Shown here piece by piece: positions 1-7,478 of a stretch of 35,541 nt of DNA (the first letter of the stretch is position 1; each line of letters begins with the position of its first letter). Origin of the DNA: a virus. The notes under the pieces are model-generated. The model was not told the origin of the DNA, ran no database searches, and saw only the letters and a program-made list of their open reading frames with translations. A program made the translations under genes and the position numbers. The stretch is from positions 1 through 35,541 of the IMG/VR virus record IMGVR_UViG_3300043219_000033. One strand, given 5' to 3'.

Positions 1-194
1 TATTTAGTATTACCTTTAAACTTCTTTTAGTTTTAGATATTGACATTTTTAATCTTGATTCTTCTGATGGATATATTCCTTTGTTAGATTCTGATATCTT
101 TAATTTTGTGTCTTCTGACATCTTAATGCCTTTTTTAGCGTTTGATATTTTACGTTTTGTCTCTTGAGAATGTTCTTTACCTAAGTTAATTTTA
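1..194. repeat. Left copy of the terminal direct repeat (contig end overlap)
   Basis: Bases 1-194 match 35348-35541 base for base except position 128 (g) versus 35475 (a). The repeat lies inside a protein-coding gene that stays in frame when the ends are joined, and the mismatch is synonymous (Gly GGC versus GGT on the minus strand). This is what an assembly of a circular or circularly permuted genome looks like when the overlap is not trimmed; the unique length is then 35,347 bp. A true short terminal repeat of a linear genome is possible but less likely. Confidence 0.95.
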
Positions 195-532
195 TTACCC
201 ATTTGCGATTTACTGATTTTCAATCTAGTTTCTTTAGATGGAATCACACCTAACTGACCTTCTCCTCCGTTAGTCATATTAACTAATATACCGGTTTTAT
301 TATCTATTCTGCCGTATTTAGATATTAAAAACATTTCCAACTCGCAAGCGTCTTCCCAACCTATGTCTTTAGTTAAAATCTCAACAATATGACCGTATTT
401 TTTATAAATATTAATCCAATGTTTATTTCTATTGCTTTTGTGAGTTTTATAAGCTCGTTTCTTTTCTTTACCTATTCCAATATAAAACGGTTGTAAATTA
501 TCTTTTCTTATATGTCTATAAACTATCGCCAT
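1..532 (-). CDS. GIY-YIG homing endonuclease, N-terminal 177 codons (gene continues at the right end)
   Basis: The start is ATG at 532-530, 7 nt after the stop of the Mu F-like gene, and the frame is open to base 1. Joined to 35223-35348 it gives one 218-aa protein. Residues 4-8 VYRHI and 16-21 FYIGIG form the GIY-YIG strand pair; R26, H38 and E66 fit conserved positions of the nuclease fold. From about residue 92 it carries repeated NUMOD3-type DNA-binding motifs (SKETRLKIS, SQETKRKIS, SEDTKLKIS, SEESRLKMS). The family cuts DNA at specific sites, usually to spread its own gene. It sits inside the head-gene cluster, a typical place for a free-standing homing endonuclease in phages. Function is inferred from motifs. 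Confidence 0.9.
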   Translation of the reverse strand, partial: MAIVYRHIRKDNLQPFYIGIGKEKKRAYKTHKSNRNKHWINIYKKYGHIVEILTKDIGWEDACELEMFLISKYGRIDNKTGILVNMTNGGEGQLGVIPSKETRLKISKSQMGNKINLGKEHSQETKRKISNAKKGIKMSEDTKLKISESNKGIYPSEESRLKMSISKTKRSLKVILN

Positions 533-539
533 AAAATAA

Positions 540-1355
540 CTATATTCTTACTAATCTTCCGTTCTTATCTCTTTTCGGCACTACTGCAACCGAACATCTG
601 CAATTTATCGTATTTCCTGCTCTTCCTTTTGGATCTCCTGGAAATCCTAACGAATCAGCGTTTAACGTTTTAGGGTTAAACTTAAAATCCTCCTTTAATC
701 CAACTCTTTGCCCGTTCATTTCTCTATGGTCAAAGTCGCTCGGCGGTGTTCTTCTCGTTCTTACGTCTAATGCACTTATCCATTGCTTTTCCATAACAAA
801 CCCGCTTACATCTCCGCTTTTAACCGCTGCGTAATTAGCTGCTGTTGTCGTTTCCGTTCTCGCTATTCTCTCAGCTTGCCATCTATAAAACCGTGGAGAC
901 TTCATTATTTCGAATATCTCTTTAGTGGTTTCTACTAATGTTTTACCGTCTTTTAATCGTTGGTCGAACATACTAAATATTAAATCTAAGTATGTCGTAT
1001 TAACTTGCTGTATTCGTGTTATTAACTCATTTCTTAAGAACGTAGGTAAATCAAGTTCAAATATACGCATAAAATCGGTCAATATGAACTGTTTTAGCTC
1101 TAAATTGATGAACTTACCCACTCTTGTACCGTGTTTTACGCCTATATTGAAATAAATAGTGTTATACGTCGTAAACATGTCCTCGAACTGTATTAACGTA
1201 AATAACTCCTGTTTTACGTTATTTTCTGTAAACTCAGCGTTAATAATCTGGTTATTCCACTTTCTAAACGTCTTAAGAAGCTCTTTTGTAGCTCCTTTTT
1301 CGTACTGCTTTAGATAGCGTTCGTAATTACGTCGATATGTTCTTATACTTGCCAA
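540..1355 (-). CDS. Mu F-like minor head (head morphogenesis) protein
   Basis: A 271-aa protein directly after the portal gene, which stops at 1356. The N-terminal half is helical and charged. The C-terminal third carries the family signature: an ARTET stretch near residue 164 (ERIARTETTTAANYAA), then WISALDVRTRRTP, DHREMNGQ and a final NCRCSVAVVP segment. Mu F/SPP1 gp7-like proteins enter the prohead with the portal and help assembly or DNA ejection. Order terminase-portal-MuF-protease-capsid is the usual one. The stop is TAG, 7 nt before the GIY-YIG start. Confidence 0.88.
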   Translation of the reverse strand: MASIRTYRRNYERYLKQYEKGATKELLKTFRKWNNQIINAEFTENNVKQELFTLIQFEDMFTTYNTIYFNIGVKHGTRVGKFINLELKQFILTDFMRIFELDLPTFLRNELITRIQQVNTTYLDLIFSMFDQRLKDGKTLVETTKEIFEIMKSPRFYRWQAERIARTETTTAANYAAVKSGDVSGFVMEKQWISALDVRTRRTPPSDFDHREMNGQRVGLKEDFKFNPKTLNADSLGFPGDPKGRAGNTINCRCSVAVVPKRDKNGRLVRI

Positions 1356-2771
1356 TTATTGATTATTACTATTATCTATACTAAAAGTATCATCTAACGA
1401 CTCACTTAGTTTAATAGGGTTGTCAATTACCGTATATTCGTCCATATCGTCATTATCTACCTTAGCGAATGTTAATATATCTCTTACTTCATTACGTGTT
1501 AACGCTCCTTTATCTAGCAATGATACCGCCCATGTTGCCATTTCTTTGATATCCTGTTGCATCTCTGGCAACTCACTAATATCAAATACAAGCTCTGTAT
1601 TCTCAAACCCTTTAAACAAAGGTAAGAATTTTTTATTTAATGCATCTTGTAATAGTAATAAATCAGGGTGTATGTTATCGGTAATCACACGTTTACGCTC
1701 GTTGTCGATGTTGTTCATCGTTGCGGCTCCGTCGTTGTTCAATAACTTATCTGACCATCCTAATACGTTTGCTATCTGCTTTTGGTCGAAGTTTAGGTAC
1801 TCGAATGGCTGTAATTCTGCGCTTGTAAGTGATAACCTTGTAAATCCTATCTCAGAACTAATCCCTGCAATCTTAGCTAAGTCTTCTGGGTTGCTATTCA
1901 TTTCTTTTAAACGCTCCTTAATCTCACTTGCTTGCTCTGGTTGTAATGGTGAACCTTTAGCATGTATAAACCCAAATGCTCCTCCAGATTGAAGCGTTTT
2001 AATGTTTAGGTCTAAGCCTTTATTTGAACTCTGTATGTTTCTTAGCGCTGCTCTTAATCTTGACTGACCGTACAAATGCGATCCGTTCATGTCAAAGTTA
2101 GGATTACTTGTTTTGATATGTATCACTTTATCAGCAGGAAACTCAATAAAACTATTACCTTGAATTAACATGTAACTATGTATAGGTGACTCAGTACCTA
2201 ACATATCAGCACCGTGTTTAAGTATTATTTGTATATCTTGACTAGGTAGTATATAAAAAGACTGTGGAGTACCTTTGTTAGGACCGTTATTAGGACTTAA
2301 CATGAATAAATAAACGTTTCCATTAGTTGCTAAGAATGTCTTATATAAAGCTAAAAACTCCGTCCAAGTCTGTAATGCGTTAGGCTGGTCCAACGGCATA
2401 TTAAGTAATTCGTCTGAATATGCTTTATTCTCTAGTATAAGCTTTTTTACTTGTTGTTGAGGTGTTAGATCGTTCTTAGTTACTTTTAACAATGCTTCTA
2501 ACTTTCTTTTACTTGACTTATCCTCTATTCTACGTATAGAATACGGTATAGAGGCTGTTTTACGTGCTTGCTGGTCAATTATAGAGTAGACGAACGGATT
2601 AATATTATATCCCTTGTCTAAGTATACATGTCCTTTATCGTCGTAGTTAGTGAATCCACCACCTATAAGTTTATAGAATGCCTCGTTAAATGTATTCCTC
2701 ATTGCTGAATTAGGGTCAATAAATCCCGCTACTGACGACCTAAAATTGTTGAATATGTGTTTTACTTTCAT
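1356..2771 (-). CDS. Portal protein (HK97-like)
   Basis: The ring at the capsid vertex through which DNA is packaged and to which the tail connects. I chose ATG at 2771 (MKVKHIFNN), giving 471 aa; it lies 2 nt after the terminase stop. The frame extends upstream to another ATG at 2834, but that would overlap terminase by 61 bp. The order of features fits phage portals: an N-terminal FVYSIIDQQARKTASIPY segment, the core with LYGQSRLRAAL, LGWSDKLLNNDG and MNNIDNERKRVI, and an acidic C-terminus (DNDDMDEYTV). It is followed without a gap by the minor head gene. Confidence 0.9.
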   Translation of the reverse strand: MKVKHIFNNFRSSVAGFIDPNSAMRNTFNEAFYKLIGGGFTNYDDKGHVYLDKGYNINPFVYSIIDQQARKTASIPYSIRRIEDKSSKRKLEALLKVTKNDLTPQQQVKKLILENKAYSDELLNMPLDQPNALQTWTEFLALYKTFLATNGNVYLFMLSPNNGPNKGTPQSFYILPSQDIQIILKHGADMLGTESPIHSYMLIQGNSFIEFPADKVIHIKTSNPNFDMNGSHLYGQSRLRAALRNIQSSNKGLDLNIKTLQSGGAFGFIHAKGSPLQPEQASEIKERLKEMNSNPEDLAKIAGISSEIGFTRLSLTSAELQPFEYLNFDQKQIANVLGWSDKLLNNDGAATMNNIDNERKRVITDNIHPDLLLLQDALNKKFLPLFKGFENTELVFDISELPEMQQDIKEMATWAVSLLDKGALTRNEVRDILTFAKVDNDDMDEYTVIDNPIKLSESLDDTFSIDNSNNQ

Positions 2772-2773
2772 GC

Positions 2774-4186
2774 TTAAAATGTAAATACTTTCGGTGTTAA
2801 TTCGAACCAGTAACGCATCATGATTGAATCCCATTCATCAGGAGAACGCCCTATATTCTGTTTTACTATATCCTTAGACACTAACGCGACTTTTCCGTCC
2901 TTGTCTATGTCTTTCTGTTTTACTTGCTCCATTTCCTCGCTTGTAATCTCTACCACTTGCGAATCTGTTACTATCTCTCCTACTTCTCTGCTTACTATCT
3001 TCTGCGCCATCTTATAGCCGCATTGAGACTTTAGGTTGTTATAGTTAGGTATAATCATTTCATCGCCTATTAATTCCTCTAATGGTCTTGAACCGTTAAC
3101 AAACCCTTTACACCTTAAAAAGTCTACTACTCCACCTCCTACGCCATCCTCATCAGCAATCACATGAGACAAAGGTACGTTAAATTTTCTTTGTAGCTCT
3201 TGTGCTTTACGTACAACTACGTCCAACGTACTAACGTCTATTGCGTAACGGTGAATACATTTCCAACCATGCCAGACTCTAAATACTGTATTATCCTTTC
3301 CTTTACGCGCAACATCAATAGTCATATACTTGTCTCCTTCCGCTTTTACGTGGTCAGCTCCCCAATAATCGGTTATACTATCTATATCTATTAGCGTGCT
3401 CGGGTCGTCGTCATACTCCCAGTTACCGTAATACAAACGTTCTTTACTATTCTTATCTAGCCCTAATAATGTATCTAAATACGACTGTGGCAGATGTGGG
3501 TTGTCCGTCGGCAATGCCTGTATAAACTTTCTATGCTTTGGCAGCGTTCCGTCTCTACTAGGTTTATAGAATTTTTTATAAGTCCATCCTTTAGAAGGGT
3601 TGCAAGTGCCGGTTATCTTAGGTATAAGACCAGGAGTTTCTTCTCCTTTCGAATTAAGCCATAATATAGGAATTCCTTCGCTGTTATACTTAAGTATCTC
3701 CATAGTGTCAGTACGTTCACCGTGAACATCCCACTCTGTAAGCTTATATCTACACCTTGACGATACTATTTGCCATGCTAGGAATACTATTTGACCGCAT
3801 TCATCTACAAAGGCACCTGTTATCTCTAACGAACCTAAACTATCAAAATCTTGGTCAGACGGGTACAGAAATAAATCCTTTAATAATATCTCACTACCAT
3901 TAGTCCATGTGATTACATTAGTTTGTGCATTATAATTCCATTGGTTAGATATTCCTAGTTTTGTGCATATCTCAAAGAACGTGTTTAATGTTGTTTCCTT
4001 TAATGACTTTAACTTTGCTCTACCTAGAAGCCATCTACTGCCTGGATATAATTGGCAGTTCTCTATAAGCTTAAACACCTCTAAAGCCGACTTACCACCA
4101 CCCGCAGCGCCTCCGTAGACTAGTTCTTTAGTTTCATTGTCTTTTAGGTAATATACAGCATGTTCCTGCTTTGGGAGTAGCTTCAT
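2774..4186 (-). CDS. terL: Terminase large subunit
   Basis: The ATP-driven DNA-packaging motor and headful or cos nuclease. The 470-aa protein shows Walker A GGAAGGGKS at residues 25-33, Walker B ITGAFVDE at about 122-129, and a C-terminal RNase H-like nuclease domain with acidic residues in MTIDVARKGKD and VIADEDGVGGGV, plus a late DEWDSIMMRYW motif. Length is normal for the family. It starts one base after the small subunit stops and ends 2 nt before the portal, so the three are translationally coupled. Whether packaging is by headful or cos cannot be read from this sequence. Confidence 0.95.
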   Translation of the reverse strand: MKLLPKQEHAVYYLKDNETKELVYGGAAGGGKSALEVFKLIENCQLYPGSRWLLGRAKLKSLKETTLNTFFEICTKLGISNQWNYNAQTNVITWTNGSEILLKDLFLYPSDQDFDSLGSLEITGAFVDECGQIVFLAWQIVSSRCRYKLTEWDVHGERTDTMEILKYNSEGIPILWLNSKGEETPGLIPKITGTCNPSKGWTYKKFYKPSRDGTLPKHRKFIQALPTDNPHLPQSYLDTLLGLDKNSKERLYYGNWEYDDDPSTLIDIDSITDYWGADHVKAEGDKYMTIDVARKGKDNTVFRVWHGWKCIHRYAIDVSTLDVVVRKAQELQRKFNVPLSHVIADEDGVGGGVVDFLRCKGFVNGSRPLEELIGDEMIIPNYNNLKSQCGYKMAQKIVSREVGEIVTDSQVVEITSEEMEQVKQKDIDKDGKVALVSKDIVKQNIGRSPDEWDSIMMRYWFELTPKVFTF

Positions 4187-4588
4187 TTATTCGGGTTTAA
4201 CTCCACTTCCTAGACTTATCACATTTCTAATTGGCTTGTCCGCGTCTCCACCTTCATGCTGAAATTTAGACGTTTCTATTAACGAATGATACGACTTAAG
4301 TATGAATATACCTAAAGCTGTATTTATCTTGCTCTCCGCAGTCTTTCGAACTACAATAGCCTCGCATTTATTAGTGATTCTTTTTATAGTGTGAAAAACG
4401 TCTTTGTCATCTTTGAACTTCTTAGCTATATAATTAAACTGTTCTCGGTAAGTATCACACTTTACAGCAACCTCAGATAGAAAGTAACAATCATCACCAA
4501 TAACAGATTCAGCCTTATCCAATATCTCCATTGCGACTTCTTTAGTTATCCACTCTGCTTGCTTATTGCCTTTCTCTGCTGCCATCAA
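4187..4588 (-). CDS. terS: Terminase small subunit (probable)
   Basis: A 133-aa helical protein immediately upstream of the large terminase. The N-terminal ITKEVAMEILDKAESVIGD could form a DNA-binding helical unit. The segment ALGIFILKSYHSLIE resembles the C-terminal pattern in small terminases of Bacteroidota phages. Its position is the main evidence. Start is the MM at 4588 or 4585. It is the first gene after the putative late promoter at 4603-4640. Expected role: recognise the phage packaging site and hand it to the large subunit. Confidence 0.75.
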   Translation of the reverse strand: MMAAEKGNKQAEWITKEVAMEILDKAESVIGDDCYFLSEVAVKCDTYREQFNYIAKKFKDDKDVFHTIKRITNKCEAIVVRKTAESKINTALGIFILKSYHSLIETSKFQHEGGDADKPIRNVISLGSGVKPE

Positions 4589-4602
4589 TTAGATTTTATC
4601 TA

Positions 4603-4640
4603 CAAATGTATGAAATTATTTTCATATAGTATTATTTAGT
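4603..4640 (-). promoter_or_regulatory. Putative late promoter with a perfect dyad operator, upstream of terminase
   Basis: On the minus strand TACATTTG (4610-4603) matches the Bacteroidota -7 consensus TAnnTTTG and lies about 15 nt before the terminase start. Overlapping it is a perfect inverted repeat: tatgaaa (4609-4615), 4-nt spacer, tttcata (4620-4626). There is no TTG at the expected -33 distance, so the promoter may need an activator. The sequence after the -7 box (ATTTGTAGATAA) recurs at the internal late promoter near 30550. Confidence 0.5.
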
Positions 4641-4760
4641 ATCTAAATCCTTTAGTATTCCCTTTGCTATTAACTTATGCCGAGTGCTTGAATAGTCTTT
4701 GTTATATTCTGAAACCTCTGTTAGTAGCTCTCTTATTGTCTCTTTTTGTTTAGGTGTCAT
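4632..4760 (-). CDS. Small hypothetical protein (42 aa)
   Basis: ATG at 4760 to TAA at 4632. The protein starts MTPKQKETIRELLTEVSEYN and ends GILKDLDTK; it is charged and probably one helical hairpin. The A-rich leader (AAAACAATG) matches other starts in this genome. It lies between a small membrane protein gene and the terminase promoter. No function is recognised. Confidence 0.6.
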   Translation of the reverse strand: MTPKQKETIRELLTEVSEYNKDYSSTRHKLIAKGILKDLDTK

Positions 4761-4810
4761 TGTTTTGTTTTATCTACGTAAAGATAGTCTATTATTATTT
4801 AAGTGTTGTT

Positions 4811-4996
4811 TTACTCTTGTCTTAAAGGGTTTAGTGACATCATAATAGAAGACACACATATAAGTATAGTTCCTGGAGTCATTATTAATTTAACCCATAA
4901 TATGTCTACTTCACATGATACACAAACAATTCCTATTATAACTAATAACATTCCAATTAAAAATGCACTTGCTGTTCTACTTTGTAATTTTGTCAT
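4811..4996 (-). CDS. Small two-segment membrane protein (61 aa)
   Basis: Two hydrophobic stretches are visible: AFLIGMLLVIIGIVCVS (about residues 11-27) and VKLIMTPGTILICVSSIMM (about 35-53), with a basic N-terminus (MTKLQSR). This could be a host-envelope protein, for example for superinfection exclusion, or a second holin, but nothing identifies it. It follows the 118-aa gene by 7 nt and so belongs to the same small-gene block. Confidence 0.6.
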   Translation of the reverse strand: MTKLQSRTASAFLIGMLLVIIGIVCVSCEVDILWVKLIMTPGTILICVSSIMMSLNPLRQE

Positions 4997-5003
4997 ATCT
5001 CGT

Positions 5004-5360
5004 TTACTTTAAATTATTAAATATTTCATTTGCCTTATGTATTGCTGCTGCTCTTGCTTGGGGGCGTGTTTCGTATTCATCTTCATTATGTAATCCACTA
5101 ATCATATACCCGTAAATGCGCCCAACTGATGGTTCAATAGTTAAAGTTCCATAGGTGTCTGAATCTATTAATTTAAATATTTCTACGTCTATATTTACAC
5201 TATCAAACCAATCTACGTACACTCCGTATTTCTCGGAATCTGATTGGCTCATGAACACTAGATATTTTAAGGCTTTAGGTACGCCTCTTTTTATATCTCT
5301 ACATATTATTTCAAAAAACCATTTTCTAAATTCAATCTGAGCTTTATCCGTTAGTTTCAT
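5004..5360 (-). CDS. Hypothetical protein (118 aa)
   Basis: A mixed alpha/beta soluble protein. The C-terminus (TRPQARAAAIHKANEIFN) looks like a helix typical of small phage proteins. The start at 5360 follows the leader AAACAAAACGATATG, a start context repeated in this genome, and the upstream 34-aa gene overlaps it by 4 nt (ATGA). No family recognised. Confidence 0.7.
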   Translation of the reverse strand: MKLTDKAQIEFRKWFFEIICRDIKRGVPKALKYLVFMSQSDSEKYGVYVDWFDSVNIDVEIFKLIDSDTYGTLTIEPSVGRIYGYMISGLHNEDEYETRPQARAAAIHKANEIFNNLK

Positions 5361-5461
5361 ATCGTTTTGTTTATTATAATATTACTAAATATTGGTGACC
5401 CGTTAGAGTCGTATCCGTTAAATGTATTTACTTCTGTTATATTTTCTTTGTCGTGGTTCAT
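5357..5461 (-). CDS. Very small hypothetical protein (34 aa)
   Basis: ATG at 5461, TGA at 5357 in an ATGA overlap with the next gene. The protein is MNHDKENITEVNTFNGY followed by a short polar tail. The leader (TAACAAAACGATATG) is nearly the same as that of the next gene, which supports real translation; coding potential is otherwise hard to judge at this length. Confidence 0.5.
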   Translation of the reverse strand: MNHDKENITEVNTFNGYDSNGSPIFSNIIINKTI

Positions 5462-5526
5462 ATCGTTTTGTTATTATTGTCTCCACCCCGTGAGGCATGT
5501 TGACTTAATTGTTGATTGTTAGGTGT

Positions 5527-5724
5527 TTATGTATCTAGTTCGAATATCTGTTTCCTTACTTCTTTCCAGAATTCTATCACTTCATCTGAAAAACCGCCTC
5601 TAGGAATATTACTATCAATCCATTTAACAACTCTTCGTTTAGATTCAGCTCGTGTCACTGTTCTTCTATGCACCATTGATTCAGCTTCTTTTTTAGCTTT
5701 CTTTATCAGTTCTTTGTTTTCCAT
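5527..5724 (-). CDS. Hypothetical protein (65 aa)
   Basis: Highly charged, basic N-terminal half (KKAKKEAESMVHRRTVTRAE) followed by a segment ending EFWKEVRKQIFELDT. It could bind nucleic acid, but no motif confirms this. The start follows AAAACTAAATAAAACAAAATG, the recurring A-rich leader. The 65 bases after its stop, before the 34-aa gene, contain no supported feature. Confidence 0.65.
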   Translation of the reverse strand: MENKELIKKAKKEAESMVHRRTVTRAESKRRVVKWIDSNIPRGGFSDEVIEFWKEVRKQIFELDT

Positions 5725-5730
5725 TTTGTT

Positions 5731-5901
5731 TTATTTAGTTTTAACCTTTCTTTCCGCGTACTCATCCATCATGGCTTTTAAAGCCATAAAAAAACTTCCG
5801 CTTACTTTTCCTGTTTCTTCAAAGTGTTTTATGCTTAATTGTTCTAAGCCGCCCCATCCTTCAATGTGTTTATTTATTAGCTCTCTCTTTAATTTTTCCA
5901 T
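5731..5901 (-). CDS. Small hypothetical protein (56 aa)
   Basis: ATG at 5901, TAA at 5731. It begins MEKLKRELINKHIEGWGGL and ends in a helical, charged tail (MMDEYAERKVKTK). Its leader (AAAACTAAAATTATG) fits the genome's usual start context. It is the first gene after the terminator at 5947-5980, so it may be read from the weak promoter at 5923-5930 or from read-through. Confidence 0.65.
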   Translation of the reverse strand: MEKLKRELINKHIEGWGGLEQLSIKHFEETGKVSGSFFMALKAMMDEYAERKVKTK

Positions 5902-5922
5902 AATTTTAGTTTTAATTCTATA

Positions 5923-5945
5923 CTAATATACAACAATTAACCCAA
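5923..5945 (-). promoter_or_regulatory. Weak putative promoter after the terminator
   Basis: On the minus strand TATATTAG (5930-5923) matches TAnnTTTG at 7 of 8 positions and lies about 22 nt before the 56-aa gene start. There is no TTG at a standard distance upstream, where the sequence is the terminator's T-tract. P1 has a similar -7 box (TAAATTAG). Confidence 0.3.
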
Positions 5946-5946
5946 T

Positions 5947-5980
5947 AAAAAAAGCCTGTTCGTACATGAAGCGAACAGGC
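5947..5980 (-). terminator. Strong rho-independent terminator
   Basis: On the minus strand GCCTGTTCG (5980-5972) and CGAACAGGC (5962-5954) form a perfect 9-bp stem around a 9-nt loop, followed directly by a run of seven T. It closes the P4 unit after the 63-aa gene that ends at 6083. The roughly 100 bases between that stop and this hairpin hold no supported gene. Confidence 0.93.
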
Positions 5981-6082
5981 AAAATAATCTAAAACTAAAC
6001 TCTATGAAAACAAAACTATGATATTTTGTTATTGCTAAGTTAAAGCTTTTATTTGATTATACTGTTCTTTATTTGGTTTATT

Positions 6083-6274
6083 TTAATATAGAAACTCTTT
6101 ATATTCTTTTTCAAACCATAAAGACCCGTTCTCTTTAGCTTCGACTACATAGTCCCATACCTCATCAGTTAGCTCAGGTTCATCATACATTGCATCCGAA
6201 TATCTTAGCGCTTCGTAATCCATATTTTTGTCTATTGCTGTGTTAGCAATATTAATCATTTGTTTTTTAGTCAT
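6083..6274 (-). CDS. Hypothetical acidic protein (63 aa)
   Basis: I start at ATG 6274 (MTKKQMINIANTAIDKN) because the frame's upstream ATG at 6352 would overlap the PP-loop gene and gives a non-matching basic extension. The C-terminus is acidic and aromatic (TDEVWDYVVEAKENG), like many small phage proteins. No family recognised; last gene of the P4 unit. Confidence 0.65.
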   Translation of the reverse strand: MTKKQMINIANTAIDKNMDYEALRYSDAMYDEPELTDEVWDYVVEAKENGSLWFEKEYKEFLY

Positions 6275-6324
6275 CTTATTTATTGTTTTAATTATTATTC
6301 TAGTTCGTTGCTTAGTGTTATTGT

Positions 6325-7197
6325 TTAAAATACTACACATCCAGCTCCGCAATCACCTTCTGAATCAAATAAATCATTTTCATAAATATATTCATCTGTT
6401 GATTTTATGAAAGGTTGCTTAGACATCTCCACTAAGTCTTCTAAGCTTTTATTACCCCTAAAAAAATTCATTCCTCCATTTTCAGCATAACTATTATAAG
6501 AAGGTTTTCCTTCTATTGGTATTTCTCCATATTTATTTTCCATATCTCCCCACCAATAATCAACACCATCCTCTGAAATAATTGTAAGTAACTTTCTGTT
6601 AGCTTTTTCAAAACACTTGTTACAATTACCTTTAAATGCTGGTATTCCTATTTCAATAGGCTCATTATTCCAAAACTTATTTCTATCTTTTGTAGTTATT
6701 CCGTTATCTAATAACGGATAAAATACATTATTTTCTTTAAACTTCACCATTACCCTATCCATTTCATCAGCTCTTAAACCAACAGCAATAGAGTAATTAT
6801 TTAACCCAAATATACTGTCTACATATTTTTTTAATGGTACTAATTTTAATTCCCTATTGCACCATTTATTTATCTTACAAGGTATTCCGTATTTTTTTAT
6901 CCCATCTTCAAATATTTCCCCGTTACGTTTTAATTCTTTAAAGTTTGTAATTATAAAATCTGTGCCTTTTCTTTTTTTTTGATTTATTTTTGCTTCGATC
7001 CATGTCATGTTTAAATTATAGTACTCGTCACATTTATTCATGTATATTAAGCTTTCCTCGTCCTCTTTAGATGTATTTGCCATTGCATAAATTATATTAT
7101 GGTCTGGATACCATTCTTTTATTTTTATAGCCATTAAGACGCTACTATACCCCGCAGATACAGAACAAAATATATTATTATTATCTTTTAACTTCAT
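6325..7197 (-). CDS. PAPS-reductase-like PP-loop protein (290 aa)
   Basis: The N-terminus (FCSVSAGYSSVLMAIKIKEW) is a PP-loop ATP-pyrophosphatase strand-loop-helix; the loop reads S14-A-G-Y-S-S19 instead of the common SGGxDS. HNIIYAMANT is the expected second strand. Downstream are VGLRADEMDR, a metal-binding-type GNCNKCFEKANRK and a cysteine tail (DCGAGCVVF), as in phage proteins labelled phosphoadenosine phosphosulfate reductase. The family includes sulfonucleotide reductases and DndC-like sulfur enzymes; in phages the substrate is generally unknown. Roles in sulfur supply, nucleotide or DNA modification are all possible. Fold call firm, reaction unknown. Confidence 0.8.
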   Translation of the reverse strand: MKLKDNNNIFCSVSAGYSSVLMAIKIKEWYPDHNIIYAMANTSKEDEESLIYMNKCDEYYNLNMTWIEAKINQKKRKGTDFIITNFKELKRNGEIFEDGIKKYGIPCKINKWCNRELKLVPLKKYVDSIFGLNNYSIAVGLRADEMDRVMVKFKENNVFYPLLDNGITTKDRNKFWNNEPIEIGIPAFKGNCNKCFEKANRKLLTIISEDGVDYWWGDMENKYGEIPIEGKPSYNSYAENGGMNFFRGNKSLEDLVEMSKQPFIKSTDEYIYENDLFDSEGDCGAGCVVF

Positions 7198-7199
7198 AA

Positions 7200-7421
7200 T
7201 TAAACTCTTTTTTTAGATTTAGTTACTTTTTTAGTTTTAATATTTACAGTAAAATTGAAATGAGTTAAGTTTTCTTGTTTGTCATTAAAAATAACATAAT
7301 AAGTAAATATTTTAGTTCCTTCTTTTAGGGTTTCGCAGTGAGTCCATTCGTTATTATTTGAAACTTCTATTTTAAATAATTCTTTTATTAAAATTTCGTA
7401 AGCTTTGTCTGAAGTTGTCAT
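7200..7421 (-). CDS. Hypothetical protein (73 aa)
   Basis: Mostly beta pattern in the second half (IFTYYVIFNDKQ, HFNFTVNIKTKK) with a basic tail (KSKKRV). It ends 2 nt before the PP-loop gene, so the two are probably co-translated. No family recognised. Confidence 0.65.
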   Translation of the reverse strand: MTTSDKAYEILIKELFKIEVSNNNEWTHCETLKEGTKIFTYYVIFNDKQENLTHFNFTVNIKTKKVTKSKKRV

Positions 7422-7478
7422 AATTTATAATGTTAAGTTTTTAAATAGTGTTTTTATACCCTCTATTAGTTAGTTGTT

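Noticed and set aside
1420-1992. Plus-strand open frame opposite the portal gene
   Set aside because: Shadow of a confidently identified gene; Ser/Leu-rich translation without family signature.
2771-2834. Upstream ATG extending the portal protein by 21 residues
   Set aside because: It would overlap terminase by 61 bp, while ATG 2771 gives a natural 2-nt gap and a standard portal start.
4771-4790. TATCTTTA with GTAGATAA near 4779-4786 as another promoter
   Set aside because: Resembles the late promoters downstream of the -7 box, but the last base of the -7 consensus and the -33 box are missing.
5462-5526. Possible small ORF or hairpin in the gap around 5480-5495
   Set aside because: The short frame overlaps the 34-aa gene out of frame, and the CCTCAC/GTGGAG pairing is imperfect and lacks a T-run.
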